From contig NC_134017.1 of NCBI RefSeq assembly GCF_040712315.1, forward strand, positions 6,416,001-6,480,000: DNA of 64,000 nucleotides. Direction: 5' to 3'. Shown here one piece after another: positions 53,331 to 64,000 of this stretch; position 1 is the stretch's first letter, and the number at the start of each line of letters is the position of its first letter. Made by a program: the position numbers and the translations under genes. Source of the stretch: Castanea sativa. Its lineage: Eukaryota > Streptophyta > Magnoliopsida > Fagales > Fagaceae. The notes beneath the pieces were generated by a model, which saw only the letters and a list, made by a program, of their open reading frames with translations, had not been told where the DNA came from and ran no database searches.

Positions 53331-55735
53331 ATGGACATGGCTGCTCTCTTTCGTTGGTATGCCAAGAAAAGCTATGCCGAACTCATTGAAGTTGCACAGC
53401 TTTGTTTTAATGAAAAGAGAATAGACCACTACTTGTTCAAAAGTGATCTGTGAAGCATGTACTTCTCTCAAACAAATGACTATTATCCAAGTTACAGAAT
53501 TGGCTTCAATAAAAGGAATGTGGTCATTCGTGGTGTAGAAGGATCATTAATTACTAAATCAAAAAGAAGAGAATCCGTGCAACAAGTGTGTACCAAACAA
53601 TGAATTCCGTGGAAAGCATTATCCGAATGCTTTAGTGAAATTGAATATAACTATTACACGGTTCAAAAATAATCACAATTGAGTCATGACTGAATGAATT
53701 CCTGGTAAAAAGTATTATTCCAAACAAAGCAATTAGAAGCAATACCTTTCTATATTTTATTTCTTCCTCCATTCTACACTCTTTCTTGGTTAGTGTAGTA
53801 GACTGTTAGATTTTACATCCCTAGACAAACTCAGTTTGTTTAACCTAATTTAAAGCCAAATTATTACTTGGTTCAATTAAGCAGATCTAAGCATTAAACA
53901 AATATCAATCATATCACAAATAACGGAAAAGCTAGTAAGAACACAAAGCGATATGATGACCTAAAGGAAAACCAAAAAAACCGTCCAGCTTCAAGGTAAA
54001 AAAACTTGAGGGAAGAATTTAACCAAAACAATCCACAAGGCAACAATTCACTAATAGAATGGAAGTTATTACAATAGACTTAACCCTAAATCTATAGCTA
54101 CATCTTGTAGTATTCACTCACGTGACCACATGCAGCTTCCGAATCCACGAATTCTTTCTATTATGAATCTATTGCCTACAAACACTCCCCTGGTTGGTGA
54201 CTTTGAAAACCCCACTCAAAGGTTTAGATGATTAACTGGAGTTGATCTTCTTGCAACAACTTAATTCCACCTGTACATACAATATCACTCTTAATCTCCG
54301 ATAAATAGATGCTTGTTAGGTTAGAAGGTTACAAAACCTCACAGATATCATAGAATTAACTCACAAAACTTAAAAATTTGTGTATTAGGGTTTTGCTTTT
54401 ATACTTTGCAATGTCTGGGACTCAAACCCTAAACGTTTTGTGGACTCTCTCTTTGGACCTTTCTTTAAAATTTCTCAGGAAATTCATGTCTCAATTCTGT
54501 CGAAGAACACATCCGTATCGGTTTTTCGAGCTTAGCCGTTCTCCTAAATTCTTCTTTCTACAGCTTGTATGTTCTTGAATCTTGACTTGTATTAACAAGA
54601 ACAATCTCTAAACTTTTCAAGGACTCTAAGATCTTATATTAGACTAGTTTTTGTACTCGGTTTGCCAACATACAACAAAATCTTAAGTCTCCTAAATATT
54701 TAATGCTAAATATTTTAGAACCTAACAAACTCCATTACATGTCATTCAAAATGGCTATTTTCGGGAAATCAGGATGAAACAATCATTAGCAAGCAGAAAA
54801 AGTGAGTGTCTCTACTCTCTCTGCATAGCTTAGTTTGTAAAAGCATTGGTGCTTTCCCTATTTTTAGCTAACCACTCTTCAAAATACCTTCTATCAAATT
54901 CTTTATTCTAAACCTATATTATTTATATACTATTAAACAAATCCTCTCATTATCTCTCTCACCCCTGATTTTATGCTAACTTGTTGCCCATGCTCTAATA
55001 GTGCCAAATTTAGGGTTTAACATGAAAACTCTTTAAATTCTAAGATTTTCATTCTTAAACTAACCCTAAAATGTAGTGTTTAAAATGATATTTATTAAAC
55101 AAGTGCATTACCAAACAAATCTAAGCAAGAACTTATCCAAGAGAATCATGGGTGCTCTCTTTTTGTTGGCATGCGAAGAAGTAAAGCTATGAGGAACTCC
55201 TTTAAGTTGCATAGTTTGTCAAATCGAAAAGAAAAGGACAACTACATGGTTCAAAAGTGATCTTTGAAGCATGTAGTAACTCAAAACAAAGCTATTATCC
55301 AAGTTACTGAGTTGGGATTTAATAAAACGAACATAGCTACTGTGTGTTTTAAAAGGATCATTAATTACTAAATCAAGAAGAAAAGAATCTGTGCAACAAG
55401 TAGTGTACCAAACAATCTAAAGTGGGAATTTATTCAAACAAGTAGTGTACCAAACAATGAAGTTGAATTTAACTATTACACGATTCAAAAGTGATCAATA
55501 TTGACTAACAAAGAATGAATTACCTGTGTAAGAAAAGTATTAGATCCAACAAAGTTTATAATCAATACCTTTTCATATTTTCTGATTCTTCCTCCATTTA
55601 CTATCTTTCTTATTTAGTGTAGCAATTTCCATTACAGGTCATTCAAAATGGCTCTTTTGCCGGAATCATGAAGTAAAAAGAATGACAATCGTTAGCGAGT
55701 AGAAAAAGCGAGTCTCTTCTCTCCCTCCAAGGAAG
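53331..55735. repeat. ~600-bp duplication upstream of the NLR remnant
   Basis: Copy 1 is 53331-53803 plus 54728-54840, split by an LTR. Copy 2 is 55143-55735. Shared landmarks in order: TTCAAAAGTGATCT, ACTATTATCCAAGTTAC/GCTATTATCCAAGTTAC, AAGGATCATTAATTACTAAA, GTGTACCAAACAAT, TCTTCCTCCATT, and CATTCAAAATGGCT. The copies are non-coding and may be the 5' flank of two former NLR genes. Confidence 0.8.
53804..54727 (-). mobile_element. Solo copia LTR, family F1, inside the duplicated flank
   Basis: On the minus strand it starts TGTTAGGTTCTAAAATA and ends ATGTAAAATCTAACA. It interrupts copy 1 of the upstream duplication; copy 2 shows the uninterrupted order. No matching 5-bp TSD is evident (TAGAC left, AACTC right), so the flanks have mutated or the ends were trimmed. 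Confidence 0.8.
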
Positions 55736-55855
55736 GAAATTTTTGGTAATCACCCTTCTGGTACTTTGTTACAGGTTTTGGCTGATGCATGGGGTACTCC
55801 CAATTGTAATCCTAGACTTTGTAAGATTTCCCCTTTTGGCAAAAAATTTTTAAAA

Positions 55856-55925
55856 ATATATATATATATATCTATATATATATATATATATATATATAGA
55901 TATATATATATATATATATATATAT
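55856..55925. repeat. (TA)n microsatellite
   Basis: Imperfect TA/TATC tract of about 70 bp. Confidence 0.9.
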
Positions 55926-55976
55926 AAGGAAAAGCATAAAAAGCAAGTGTCTCTAGCTCTAAAAAATGACATCTAC

Positions 55977-56948
55977 AAAAAGTGCTTTTTTTTTAGAAAA
56001 AGGTAAGCAAAAATATTATTAAAGAAGAGTAAAATCATATTGGAATACATCATCAAAATCACTTAGGTTGTTCTTTGACCCAAACAAGAGGATCCGCAAA
56101 TTTGGACCAAACTACTCTTCTAGCTAAGGCATGAGCCAACCTATTACCATCTCGTTCTACGGCGTGCATGAATTCGGGGCACAACCGAAGTGACTCCTCT
56201 CAAACCTCTTGGTTTCCTTAATCTACCTCACCAAACAACGTTTTGCACAAACCCGAGCTTAACCAAAGCATGTATCACCCTGTAAGGCAAGTTCCCCCCT
56301 TCCAATAATCACATTTGTCAAGCTAAGCTCTTGGAGCAAAGAGCACCTGCTGTCTCATGATACTGAATGCTTCGAGCCCTCACTCAACAAACCGGGACAA
56401 AGTGGAATACACGGCTCAGTGCATAGGCAATGACATAGCCCTCATGGTCTCGAAACACCACCCCAATGCCTGGACAATCCAAGTCGATAAACATAGCACC
56501 ATCCACATTCGCCTTATAACATCCAAGCTTGTCAGGCAATAGACCAGTCGCGAGCATATCGAGGATCGAGGAATCGGCACTTTGCATTTTTCGAGGGTTA
56601 TGCACCTCAAAACTCTCATAACCAACTCCTTCGCATGACCACCAATCTCCTAAAGTTGCCAACAATGCTGATTTTCCCTTAATCAGTGATTATGACACTC
56701 CGCCATAAACCCCAAGCGATCATAGCAAACAAAGCAACCCTATAGCTCAACCCCTCATTAAGCAATAGACCTCCACCAGAACATAAAAATGTCGCCAAAT
56801 AAAATGCCGAATTCTATTGGGAACCCGAATCTTCCAAAGTTTCTTCCAAAACTTTTTAAGAATCACCGAAGAGGATGAACTTGATATGCCCTAACCATCC
56901 TCCTCAACTAACAAACGATAGTGCACTAAGCACACTATAAAAAGTGCT
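55977..56948 (-). mobile_element. 5'-truncated LINE with RNase H domain, minus strand
   Basis: The insertion is 55987-56938. Its A tail appears as a T run at 55986-55994. The direct repeat AAAAAGTGCT flanks it (55977-55986, 56939-56948). Inside, the minus strand encodes an RNase H-like domain: CYKANVDGAMFIDLD, GIGVVFRDHEGYVIA (56470-56520) and, after decayed sequence, VERDGNRLAHALARR (about 56120-56165). Orientation, tail, target duplication and 5' truncation are all expected of target-primed reverse transcription by a plant L1-type LINE with C-terminal RNase H. Stops make it inactive. Confidence 0.85.
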
Positions 56949-57001
56949 CTACTCAAACAAGCTTTCATTTTAAAGGCACAAAATAAAATTAAAGTGTTTA
57001 A

Positions 57002-57048
<47 letters not shown>

Positions 57049-57484
57049 AAGTGCATTACCAAACAAATCTAAGCAAGAAGCGTGTAGAATTGTAGATGTA
57101 CTTTCAAAAAGCTGCACTCATTTCATAGTTGCTACGTTTTCTTTTGAGCACCTCATCCGAACATCATTGCTCATATCATTATTATCTTTCTTATTTACTT
57201 TTTACATTTTAATTTTTTTGAAAATATTAAATATATATAAATATATTGGCTTTTACAAATTTATCTTCAATAGTTTTAATTTTACATATTCATCTACTCT
57301 TAATTTTATATTATATCCTAAGACTTTGTGATATTTCCCCTTTTTGCAAAAAAATAAATAAATAAAAAGGGAAAAATAAAAAACAGGAGTCTCTGCGTCT
57401 CTAAAAATAACATTTATAAAAAGTGCATTACCAAACAAGGTTTCATTTTAAATTTACACGTAAAAGAAGAAAGAGTTCCTAAAA

Positions 57485-57541
<57 letters not shown>

Positions 57542-57800
57542 GCATTACCAATCAAATCTAGGCAACAAAAGTAACGTGTACAATTATACATGTACTTTCA
57601 AAAAGTGTACCATTTATAATTGATACGCTTTTGTTGAGTACCTCATTCGCTGACATCATTGGTCACATCATTATTCTTTTTCTTATTTATTTTTTGACAA
57701 TATTAAATATATAAATATATTAGCTTTACAAATTCATCTTCGACGGTTTTCCAATTTTACATATACATCTACTTTCTCAATTTTCATTTTAATAACTAAA
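56949..57800. repeat. Direct duplication (~490-bp period) with CA and TA microsatellites
   Basis: AAGTGCATTACCAA(A/T)CAAATCTA, GTACTTTCAAAAAG, CACCTCATCCG/TACCTCATTCG, and ATATAAATATATT(G/A)GCTTT recur at 57050-57300 and 57538-57780. (CA)n is at about 57016-57044 and (TA)n at 57488-57537. A related piece (GACTTTGTAAGATTTCCCC) lies at 55817, so the LINE split a third copy. Confidence 0.7.
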
Positions 57801-57879
57801 TAATAAATCAATGAAAAAATAAAACAAAAATATTATCTATACATATTCACCACATTTCGTCCTAGCCCATCTCCATGAT

Positions 57880-59415
57880 GTATCAAATTGACCATCTTGA
57901 CGGCGTAGTTCTTATGGGTGACCAAACCTGTAAGACGGGGCCGGGCACGAATCTGGGCCTCTTCCCTATCATCAAGCCCTTTCTAGCCCCATGACGAGGG
58001 GGCAAGGGGGGAATTCTGACGTGCTAATCCCCAACCCGATGGGTCCATCACCTTCTTGGTATCCGGATGGTCATCCCTTAGCGTTGCTTTTTCTTTTTGG
58101 GGCAATTTTGGAGGCCACCTTGGGGGCCGACCGCCGACACCTCCCCTTGCCCTGCGTGCAACGATAGACTTCCTCACCATCACCCTCTGCCCGCCAAATC
58201 CATCTCTAAAAGAGGTGACAAATAGAGTTAGAAAGGAGACGAATAGACTAAAAGGGTAAACGAACACAAAAAACTTACGCTAACAAGAAAAGGCATGTAA
58301 CCGTCGCACTATAGGCGTCGGCTCTAAACCACCACAAAACACATGGAGAGTATCGAAGGTGATCAAATCATTCCACTTCCTTCGCTCAAAGGGGATTGCC
58401 CAAACTTGCCTAAGGAAGCTCTCTTGTTCATTGCTAATCTACAAACGGATTTGAGTTGAGGACAAAAAAGAAATGCGTTAGATATAGAACGTGCTACGAG
58501 GGCAATAAGAAATGAATACTAAACTACACACCTAACTCCTTTACAACACCCTAGGTATTGTTTTAAACCCATTAAGCATACTATCCCACTCTCTCGAGTT
58601 CAGGCACATCCAATCCTTCCCTTAAACAAAAGAAGTATCTGCTCTTCCAATTCCTATTAGAGTCAAGCATATCTTTCCAACCTAAGTGAACGACTTCCTT
58701 GCTAAGAAGTGATAAATGCCCTTTGACGAGGAAAATTGCTACGGCTTGTACAATGTAAGAACTCATCAAGGGTGAGATGACTCTTTGTTACTGCCACTTA
58801 CAGCTGACCCCATATCACCTCAGCCCCGATAAATATCCTCCATGCATTAGGTAGTTGGCCGACGAATAGACCAAGATTTAGCAAGTTGATAGTGTAGCTC
58901 CATCAATGGCAATTTCAGCCCCTGATAGCCAACATGGCACTCAGCCATGCCGACCCGTCATCTTTCCCTTGTAACACCTTCACAAACTTCCTTGGCGAAG
59001 GAGTAGGGAATGTTCTCAGGATTCAGGAACGGTCACGAAGGGTGTTGAAGACCTTTTAGGACATGGTTGGGTAAAAGTCGTTCACCGTCCCATATCTAAA
59101 GTAGTAATGAATGCCTATAGCCACTACCGTTTACCTAGCCTATTGCCATGTCACCCTTCGTTTGACCTTCCTCGTCACCCCTTCCTTCTTCCTTGTCACT
59201 TTCTCCCTTTTCTTCCTCTTCCTCTTCCCTCTTCTTCCTCCCCTTCGTCACCCTCTTCCTCTCCTTCTTCCTCATCCTCTTCATACTCCTCATCTTCCCC
59301 CTCCTGGAGGGAGCGAGGAGATGATTCCCTTTCTAGGGAATGTAGGCCTAACCCCTTTTCCATTAGCTCGCGCCTGAATAGACAGACCTCAAAGTAGGCC
59401 GCACCCTCAATCAAA
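57880..59415 (-). pseudogene. Antisense gypsy-type ORF (PF04195-like), broken, intron-containing
   Basis: On the minus strand: an acidic Glu/Gly-rich start (59414-59196), then LGLFVGQLPNAWRIFIGAEV (about 58840-58900), HLTLDEFLHC (about 58740-58775), SNRNWKSRYFFCLREG (about 58620-58670), QVWAIPFERRK-like sequence (about 58390) and, near the end, VARRARGGVGGRPP (58135-58175) and LVTHKNYAVKMV (57890-57930). The motif order matches the plant 'putative gypsy type transposon' protein, which some Tat-lineage gypsy elements carry in antisense near the 3' LTR. GT...AG-like intron gaps and stops separate the pieces. Function unknown; here inactive. Confidence 0.6.
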
Positions 59416-59701
59416 TTTACGACAGATCTTCACTCATCCCTTCTCGGTCACCTGCCCTCATCTATTCACCTACATGCGACAAAGGTATTCTAAAAACCTA
59501 TTCGATCTGGTCTCTAAACAATGACAACCAACTGCAAAATTAAGGAAACGAGGTAAGGAGAAGAGACTTACAAAGATAGTAGAGGCTCAAGGAGATGGAG
59601 TACCCAAGAAATGAAGCAGGAACACAGCGACGAAGTAGCTTTGATCCTGGACTCTCAAGAAATGAAAACGAAAGTAAAGAAAATAACTATATGAGGAGGA
59701 A

Positions 59702-59714
59702 CATATTTATAGAG
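59702..59714 (-). promoter_or_regulatory. TATA box for the antisense ORF
   Basis: CTCTATAAATATG on the minus strand, about 300 bp upstream of the acidic first exon. A plausible promoter for the antisense transcript. Confidence 0.4.
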
Positions 59715-59883
59715 TGAAAGGGCACGGTATACGAAACTACGCTTCTGATTAGAAACGAGGCCGATCATTATAAGTGACACGTGCCCACTCAACATTTAAC
59801 CTAAAAGATACCCCTACCATTAATGACACTCCTTCCAATAAAACATTCAATTAATGCTCACGTAAACCCCTTATTACTTGCAG

Positions 59884-60615
59884 TGTGGCCTGCCAGCCTC
59901 AGCCAACAGAATCTAAGGAGTAAGGGATAACTCAGCAAGGTGGTATCTTCTGACAAGGTAATCAATAACCGAAGTCAGAAAGTAGTCTATGAAGGCCGAC
60001 GACGCCCATAAAACCGTAAGTCTCATAGAACAGAGAGAATGGTGCAACCCTAAAGATGCCAGACGCATTCCCCCATAAATTGACAAGAGGATTCTCTCTA
60101 TCGACGGAAAATTACAAACTAACGTAGTGACCCTAAACCGACCGAGAGTAAAGCCGACGGGTCCTAGGTGGCCTAATTTGATTCTCACGCATACTCATTT
60201 ATGGAAACATCTTGCATATCACCCACAAAGACCCCACTACATACCCATATTTTTCTCATCTAGAAGGACACCCAAAAAATCTCGAAAACCCTAATGCCAA
60301 ATCTTCCCTACAAGGAAAGATTCCCTACTTCTAAGGGGTCTTGGTAATTGGTTCACTACTCGCCACTATATAAGCACCAACCTCTCCTCTTTCCTTTAGG
60401 TACGTAAAAATCCCTAGATCTCTAACTATAGAGTTCTGAGAAATTTCTCATTCGCTAACTTAACCTTTGGAGGGTTTCTGCCAACCACACCAATGCCTTC
60501 TATTAGGTCCTCTGAATTCTGACTCCACAAGTACCCATTAGCGTGATTTGGAGCCAACAACTCACTCAAGATTTTTGCACATCATCGAGAGTTATTTCAC
60601 TGGAGTGTGCCGACA
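59884..60615 (+). mobile_element. Probable Tat-like gypsy LTR, plus strand
   Basis: TATA box CTATATAAG at 60365-60373. Downstream sequence TTCGCTAACTTAACCTTTGG, AGGGTTTCTGCC and ACCACACCAATGCC resembles the R/U5 region common in Retand/Tat LTRs. The upstream ~480 bp would be U3. The exact ends and primer site are not clear. Its position right of an antisense ORF suggests it is the 3' LTR of a plus-strand element that is mostly missing. Confidence 0.45.
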
Positions 60616-61059
60616 TAAAGCTAATGCTTTGAATGAGGTTTATTAAACTTTAATTTGGTCAATTATTATCAAACGTTGAAGTAATGAATAAATTAAGCTT
60701 ATTAGTGTATGTTTCATGTGAAAAAATGTAGGGTCTTTTGTCAACCAGGAAGCCGTTCTTTGAAACATGTTATTCAAAAAGTTGCTAACCAATCATTATG
60801 ACCTTATTTGATAACCCTTACTTCAATCTGGGTAAGCAGTATAAAATCGAGTCTTAGGAATGATTGAAGTATCTTGTATAAATTGAGGAATTCATTGATC
60901 TTTTTATAAATGATAAATTGTTATGGATTGTTATTGGTGAGCACAAAAATAATTTCATTAGTAGGAAAAATTAGAACCAGGAAAAACTCATTACTTGTTA
61001 TTTGTTTGGAAAGTGTTGCAAAAATGTCGGACAAGGACTTCAAGAATGAATTATTTTAG
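60616..61059. other. Intergenic, no supported feature
   Basis: AT-rich sequence between the LTR and the dispersed repeat. Confidence 0.4.
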
Positions 61060-61247
61060 AATAATCACAACGAGACGTCAAAGCATTCAAGCAATGGGCT
61101 TGTACAACTCTGACCTTCAATGCCATTCTCAAAGCCACCGAGAATAAGGGAATGAGAGTAGCTTGATGCTTGTCCATGATGCAATATTAGAAATCAGAAT
61201 TATGTTCAATCATGGGGAAATTGACCCTTGGGCTTTAGGCCGGTACC
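61060..61247. repeat. Dispersed repeat, copy 2
   Basis: Second copy of the sequence at 1-215, about 75-80 percent identical by eye. It joins directly to the truncated F2 LTR at about 61248. Confidence 0.65.
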
Positions 61248-62094
61248 AAGTGAAGAAAATGGTGTTCGCTAAAGGAGACAGAGAGCCCGGACACCTGTGG
61301 ACAGTAGAATCTCAAGAGCTTGGCTTGACGAGAGAGCTATCGATCGAGGTTTAATGAGCGCTTACAGAGATACTATCTCTCAAGGTATCTATCGAGGTTA
61401 CTGAATTTTAAATTTTCAGTTCTACTTTTCGGCTCACGATTATGTATTTGTGTAGGGTTTCTTTTCTCACAACCCTTATATATAAGGCTTATTTTAGAGG
61501 CCGTTACATAAGAGAATACAAGGAGAACATATGAAAAAGGTGACCGAAACCTTATTCTGAAGGAAAGCTATTGCGTCTTTTGTGCCTTAGGGTTTTGTAA
61601 CTAAGTGTTTTCAAATCTTCATTGTTGATGAAGTGAAGTAATTTGCAGCCAACATTCTTCTTTCTCAAGTTAGTGAGTGAGTCACGTACTGATAAGCTTC
61701 TTCTCTGCAAAGGAGTTAGTCACGTATTCGTGGTATCCGTGCATCAAAGGGTGGCATTCATATATTGAAGAGTTTAGGGGTTTGTAACGGTAGAAGGTTT
61801 TTGCTGTAATTTCATCTACGGGGATTGTATAGTCTAGGAACAAAGGTTTTGTACTAAATCTGAAACTTTTCTTTACTATAGTGGATTGCTTTTCGGATGG
61901 TTACTTCTGAAGAATTTTTTAATGTGAAAACGGTTGGTTTCATTGGTTTTCCTAAGTTATCATATCTTGTCTTATTTAATTTTTCCGCTACATGATTTTG
62001 ACATGATATTGATGTTTGTTTGTTTAACAAGTTTATTCATAATAAATTTAATTAACAACTTAGGTTTATAACTTGTTAATTCTATCAAACGGTG
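61248..62094 (+). mobile_element. Truncated copia LTR, family F2
   Basis: It starts inside the LTR at CCAAGTGAAGAAAATG and runs through GGGTTTCTTTTCTCACAA, a TATA-like TTATATATAAGGC (61489-61501), TTAGGGTTTTGTAAC and AGTCACGTACT to the end TAATTCTATCA. It matches 796-1731 in order. Decayed primer-site-like ACGGTGTCTAAA follows. The first ~190 bp of the LTR are missing. Confidence 0.65.
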
Positions 62095-62640
62095 TCTAAA
62101 TTTCTAGGTAAGAATATTATTGATGTGAAAAAGTGTTAACCTATTTTATCAGAATGTTTTTTCCCCTCCCCCTACTACTAAATATTGAAGAATATAGTAC
62201 ACCTGTGGATCTATTATTAAACAATTCAATTAAGCAAAGCACGCCACATTAAAAATTCTCATCTTCCATACAACGGGCTTAAAACTTAAATACCCTAAAC
62301 TAGCTTTGATATATGCCTAACATCAAAGAATAACTATATAAATATAAACCAAAAAACTTAGGTATAACACTTCAAATTTTGTACATTAAGTTCTTCAATT
62401 AGATTTTTAAATACATAATTGCATTAAAAATAATTATCCTTGAAAATGAGAATATTGTTTGTGTTTTTCCTAGCCAAAGCAACCAGGAGTTTGAATTTAA
62501 TCCATAAGTCTAAAATGTATTGCAAATAAAGTACTATACTAAAGTTTTGAACTGTTTAATAACAGGGTAATTATTGTATAAGGATTTTGAAAGCCATTAC
62601 ACCTTTTTTCCCTTGTTTAACATGTTCCATTCTTCTAGAT
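62095..62640. other. AT-rich intergenic, no supported feature
   Basis: No ORF or repeat ends recognised. Confidence 0.45.
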
Positions 62641-63522
62641 TCAAGTAATATAAACACTTTTGAACAATGTATGTAATCGCCATTTCCTTTTCCTTAAACT
62701 GACTACTAGAATTTAAACAAATTCTTATATGAATTTCTTCAGAATATCACAGTGTTCGATGCAACTCTTTTCTTCCCAATTCAATAAATAATTGGTTTTG
62801 AACCAAGTACCAAACATCTTACCTTTCAATAATAATTATAAAATTTGAGTAAGTTCTCCCCCTTGCACCTCCGGGAATCACTTTTGAACAATATATGTAA
62901 TACTAATTTTCTTTTATTTAAAGTAACACGGCAATTAGAACAAGTTATTATTTTACTTTTTTTTTTCTTTTTTTTTGAAGACCGCGCATTCTTTCCTTCC
63001 TAATTTAGTAATGATCATCTATGAACCATGTATAATAACTTTTCAATAAAGCAAGTATGAAATTTGAATAAATTCCTTTTTAGATCTTTAATAATCACTT
63101 TTGAAAAATCTATGAAATACCTTTTTTTCATTAAGTTACTATACAAGCTAAACAACTTCTTATGTTACTTTTTTGGAATACCATGTGTTCTACCCCTCTT
63201 TTCTTCCTAATTCAATATAGATTGGTTTTGAACCAAGTATGATAATTTACTTTTCAATGAAACAACTATAAAATCTGAATGAGTTCTTGCTTAGATTTGT
63301 AATCACTTTTGAACAATGTAGGTATATTCATTTTATTTTCTCTAAAGTAACTGTGCGATTTGAACAAGTTCTTATGTGACTCTTTTTAAGAATACCATAT
63401 GTTCCGCGGATTCTTTTCTTCCCAATTCAATAATGATCGGTTTTGAACCATGTATGAGAATTTACTTTTCAATAAGCAACTACAAAATTTGAATATTCTT
63501 GCTTAGACTTGTAATCACTTTT
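62640..63522. repeat. Satellite-like tandem repeat, ~208-224 bp monomer, four copies
   Basis: CACTTTTGAACAATGTATG-like starts occur at 62655, 62879, 63096 and 63304, and a last partial one at 63516. Each monomer also has CTTTTCTTCC(C/T)AATTCAATA, GGTTTTGAACCAAGTA/GAACCATGTA and TTTCAATAAA/TTTCAATGAA at the same offsets. The copies are diverged and AT-rich, with no coding potential. Confidence 0.85.
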
Positions 63523-64000
63523 TGTTGGAACATTTTAATATTAAATAATTAAAATGAATAAATTTTATAATATAAATGTAAAGATGTGGGAGTGAATGTG
63601 AAAGATGAGAAGTTAGTGAAAATGTTTAATCCCACATTGAAAAGGAGAGAGACTATTTTGTTCTTTTTAATTGTGGTGATTAATGGGCTAACATGAATTG
63701 TCTCAAATATTGGGCCAGATACGTGCGCAAGGGGGAGGTGAAGGGTAGGGTAGTAATTTCGTGAGGCACATTGAGCCTATAAATAGACCCATTCGACACA
63801 TATCCAAGTTACTGCAATATACACTAAAAAAATAGAGAGATTCTTGGCAAGGAAGGGTGTTCTTTGGTGGAGCTTTGGGCTTGAACACTTTATGCAGAAG
63901 TTGTTCTAGCCATACGACACTTGTTGGGCTGTTGTATCCTGGGCGAGACAAGTCGAGACGATCCGCACCAATTACAAAGTTTAGCCAACCGAAGGGCTTG
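63523..64000 (+). mobile_element. Probable LTR, cut by the window end
   Basis: It starts TGTTGGAACATTTTAATA immediately after the satellite. It contains TTTAATCCCACATTG and a TATA box CCTATAAATAGACCC (63776-63790) followed by a leader-like region, the order of a plant LTR U3-R. The right end is outside the window, so it stays unproven. Confidence 0.5.

Noticed and set aside
53126..53365. 79-codon minus-strand frame starting MAYQRKRAAM
   Set aside because: The helical NLR-like residues lie in a different frame over 53095-53205; the long frame itself has no support.
58056..58259. 67-codon plus-strand frame
   Set aside because: Complement of the basic VARRARGGVGG region on the minus strand, which better fits a known family.
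59107..59397. Plus-strand Ser/Pro-rich frames
   Set aside because: Mirror image of the acidic Glu-rich exon of the antisense gypsy-type ORF.
62640..63522. Regularly spaced repeats as a CRISPR-like array
   Set aside because: The monomers are ~215 bp, contiguous and diverged; there are no short identical repeats with unique spacers, and the sequence is plant nuclear.

Overview
The window looks like nuclear DNA from a plant, probably a woody eudicot. It is AT-rich, carries spliceosomal intron signals and microsatellites, and is filled with plant-type transposons: Ty1/copia with initiator-Met primer sites, chromovirus-like and Tat-like Ty3/gypsy, CACTA, Mutator-like, PIF/Harbinger-like and hAT-like elements, a SINE and an RNase H-bearing LINE. 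The minus-strand remnant of a CC-NB-LRR resistance gene agrees with this. The exact taxon cannot be fixed from sequence alone; the repeat style reminds me of Fagales, which is a weak inference. I see no complete, plausibly functional host gene. The only host-gene pieces are a broken NLR (about 49.6-53.3 kb) and a possible first exon of a DUF4220-type membrane protein (20.6 kb).

Layout. 0-3 kb: one copy of a dispersed repeat, a solo copia LTR with a 5-bp target duplication, and a MITE. 3.7-12.8 kb: a minus-strand Sirevirus-like copia element A (LTR, pol, extra third ORF, polypurine tract, LTR), with a piece of another copia (LTR plus gag fragment) nested in it. 13-19 kb: tandem duplications, a minisatellite, a Mutator-like element with a 9-bp TSD, and a tandem array holding two copies of a Harbinger-like element plus its empty site. 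19.8-24.3 kb: a fold-back MITE, the DUF4220-like exon, a SINE, a second Mutator-like element, a minisatellite and a hAT-like MITE. 25-27 kb: two copia RT remnants. 27-33.5 kb: a minus-strand gypsy element with gag-PR-RT and a 3.6-kb LTR that contains a tandem duplication. 34-45 kb: a copia gag fragment, copia B (RT-RNase H deleted), then copia C (gag and third ORF but no pol, flanked by TSD CCCTC). 45-48.4 kb: an RNase H-like pseudogene split by a solo LTR (TSD AAGCT) and a CACTA element (TSD CGA). 49.6-55.7 kb: the NLR pseudogene and a duplicated upstream region, one copy split by an LTR. 56-57 kb: a 5'-truncated LINE with target-site duplication. 58-60.6 kb: an antisense gypsy-type ORF next to a plus-strand Tat-like LTR. 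61-64 kb: a second copy of the first repeat, an LTR fragment, a ~215-bp tandem satellite, and the start of another LTR.

Most notable pattern: in two different copia elements (A and C) the extra third ORF is preceded by the same arrangement. There is a cluster of the short CG-containing motif found in that element's own LTR, then an untranslated stretch, then a GT...AG intron ending just before the ORF. This suggests the third ORF is a separate, spliced transcription unit driven by an internal LTR-like promoter. It is an inference from sequence and needs transcript data.

All reading was by eye. Boundaries marked by target duplications are base-level; others are approximate.
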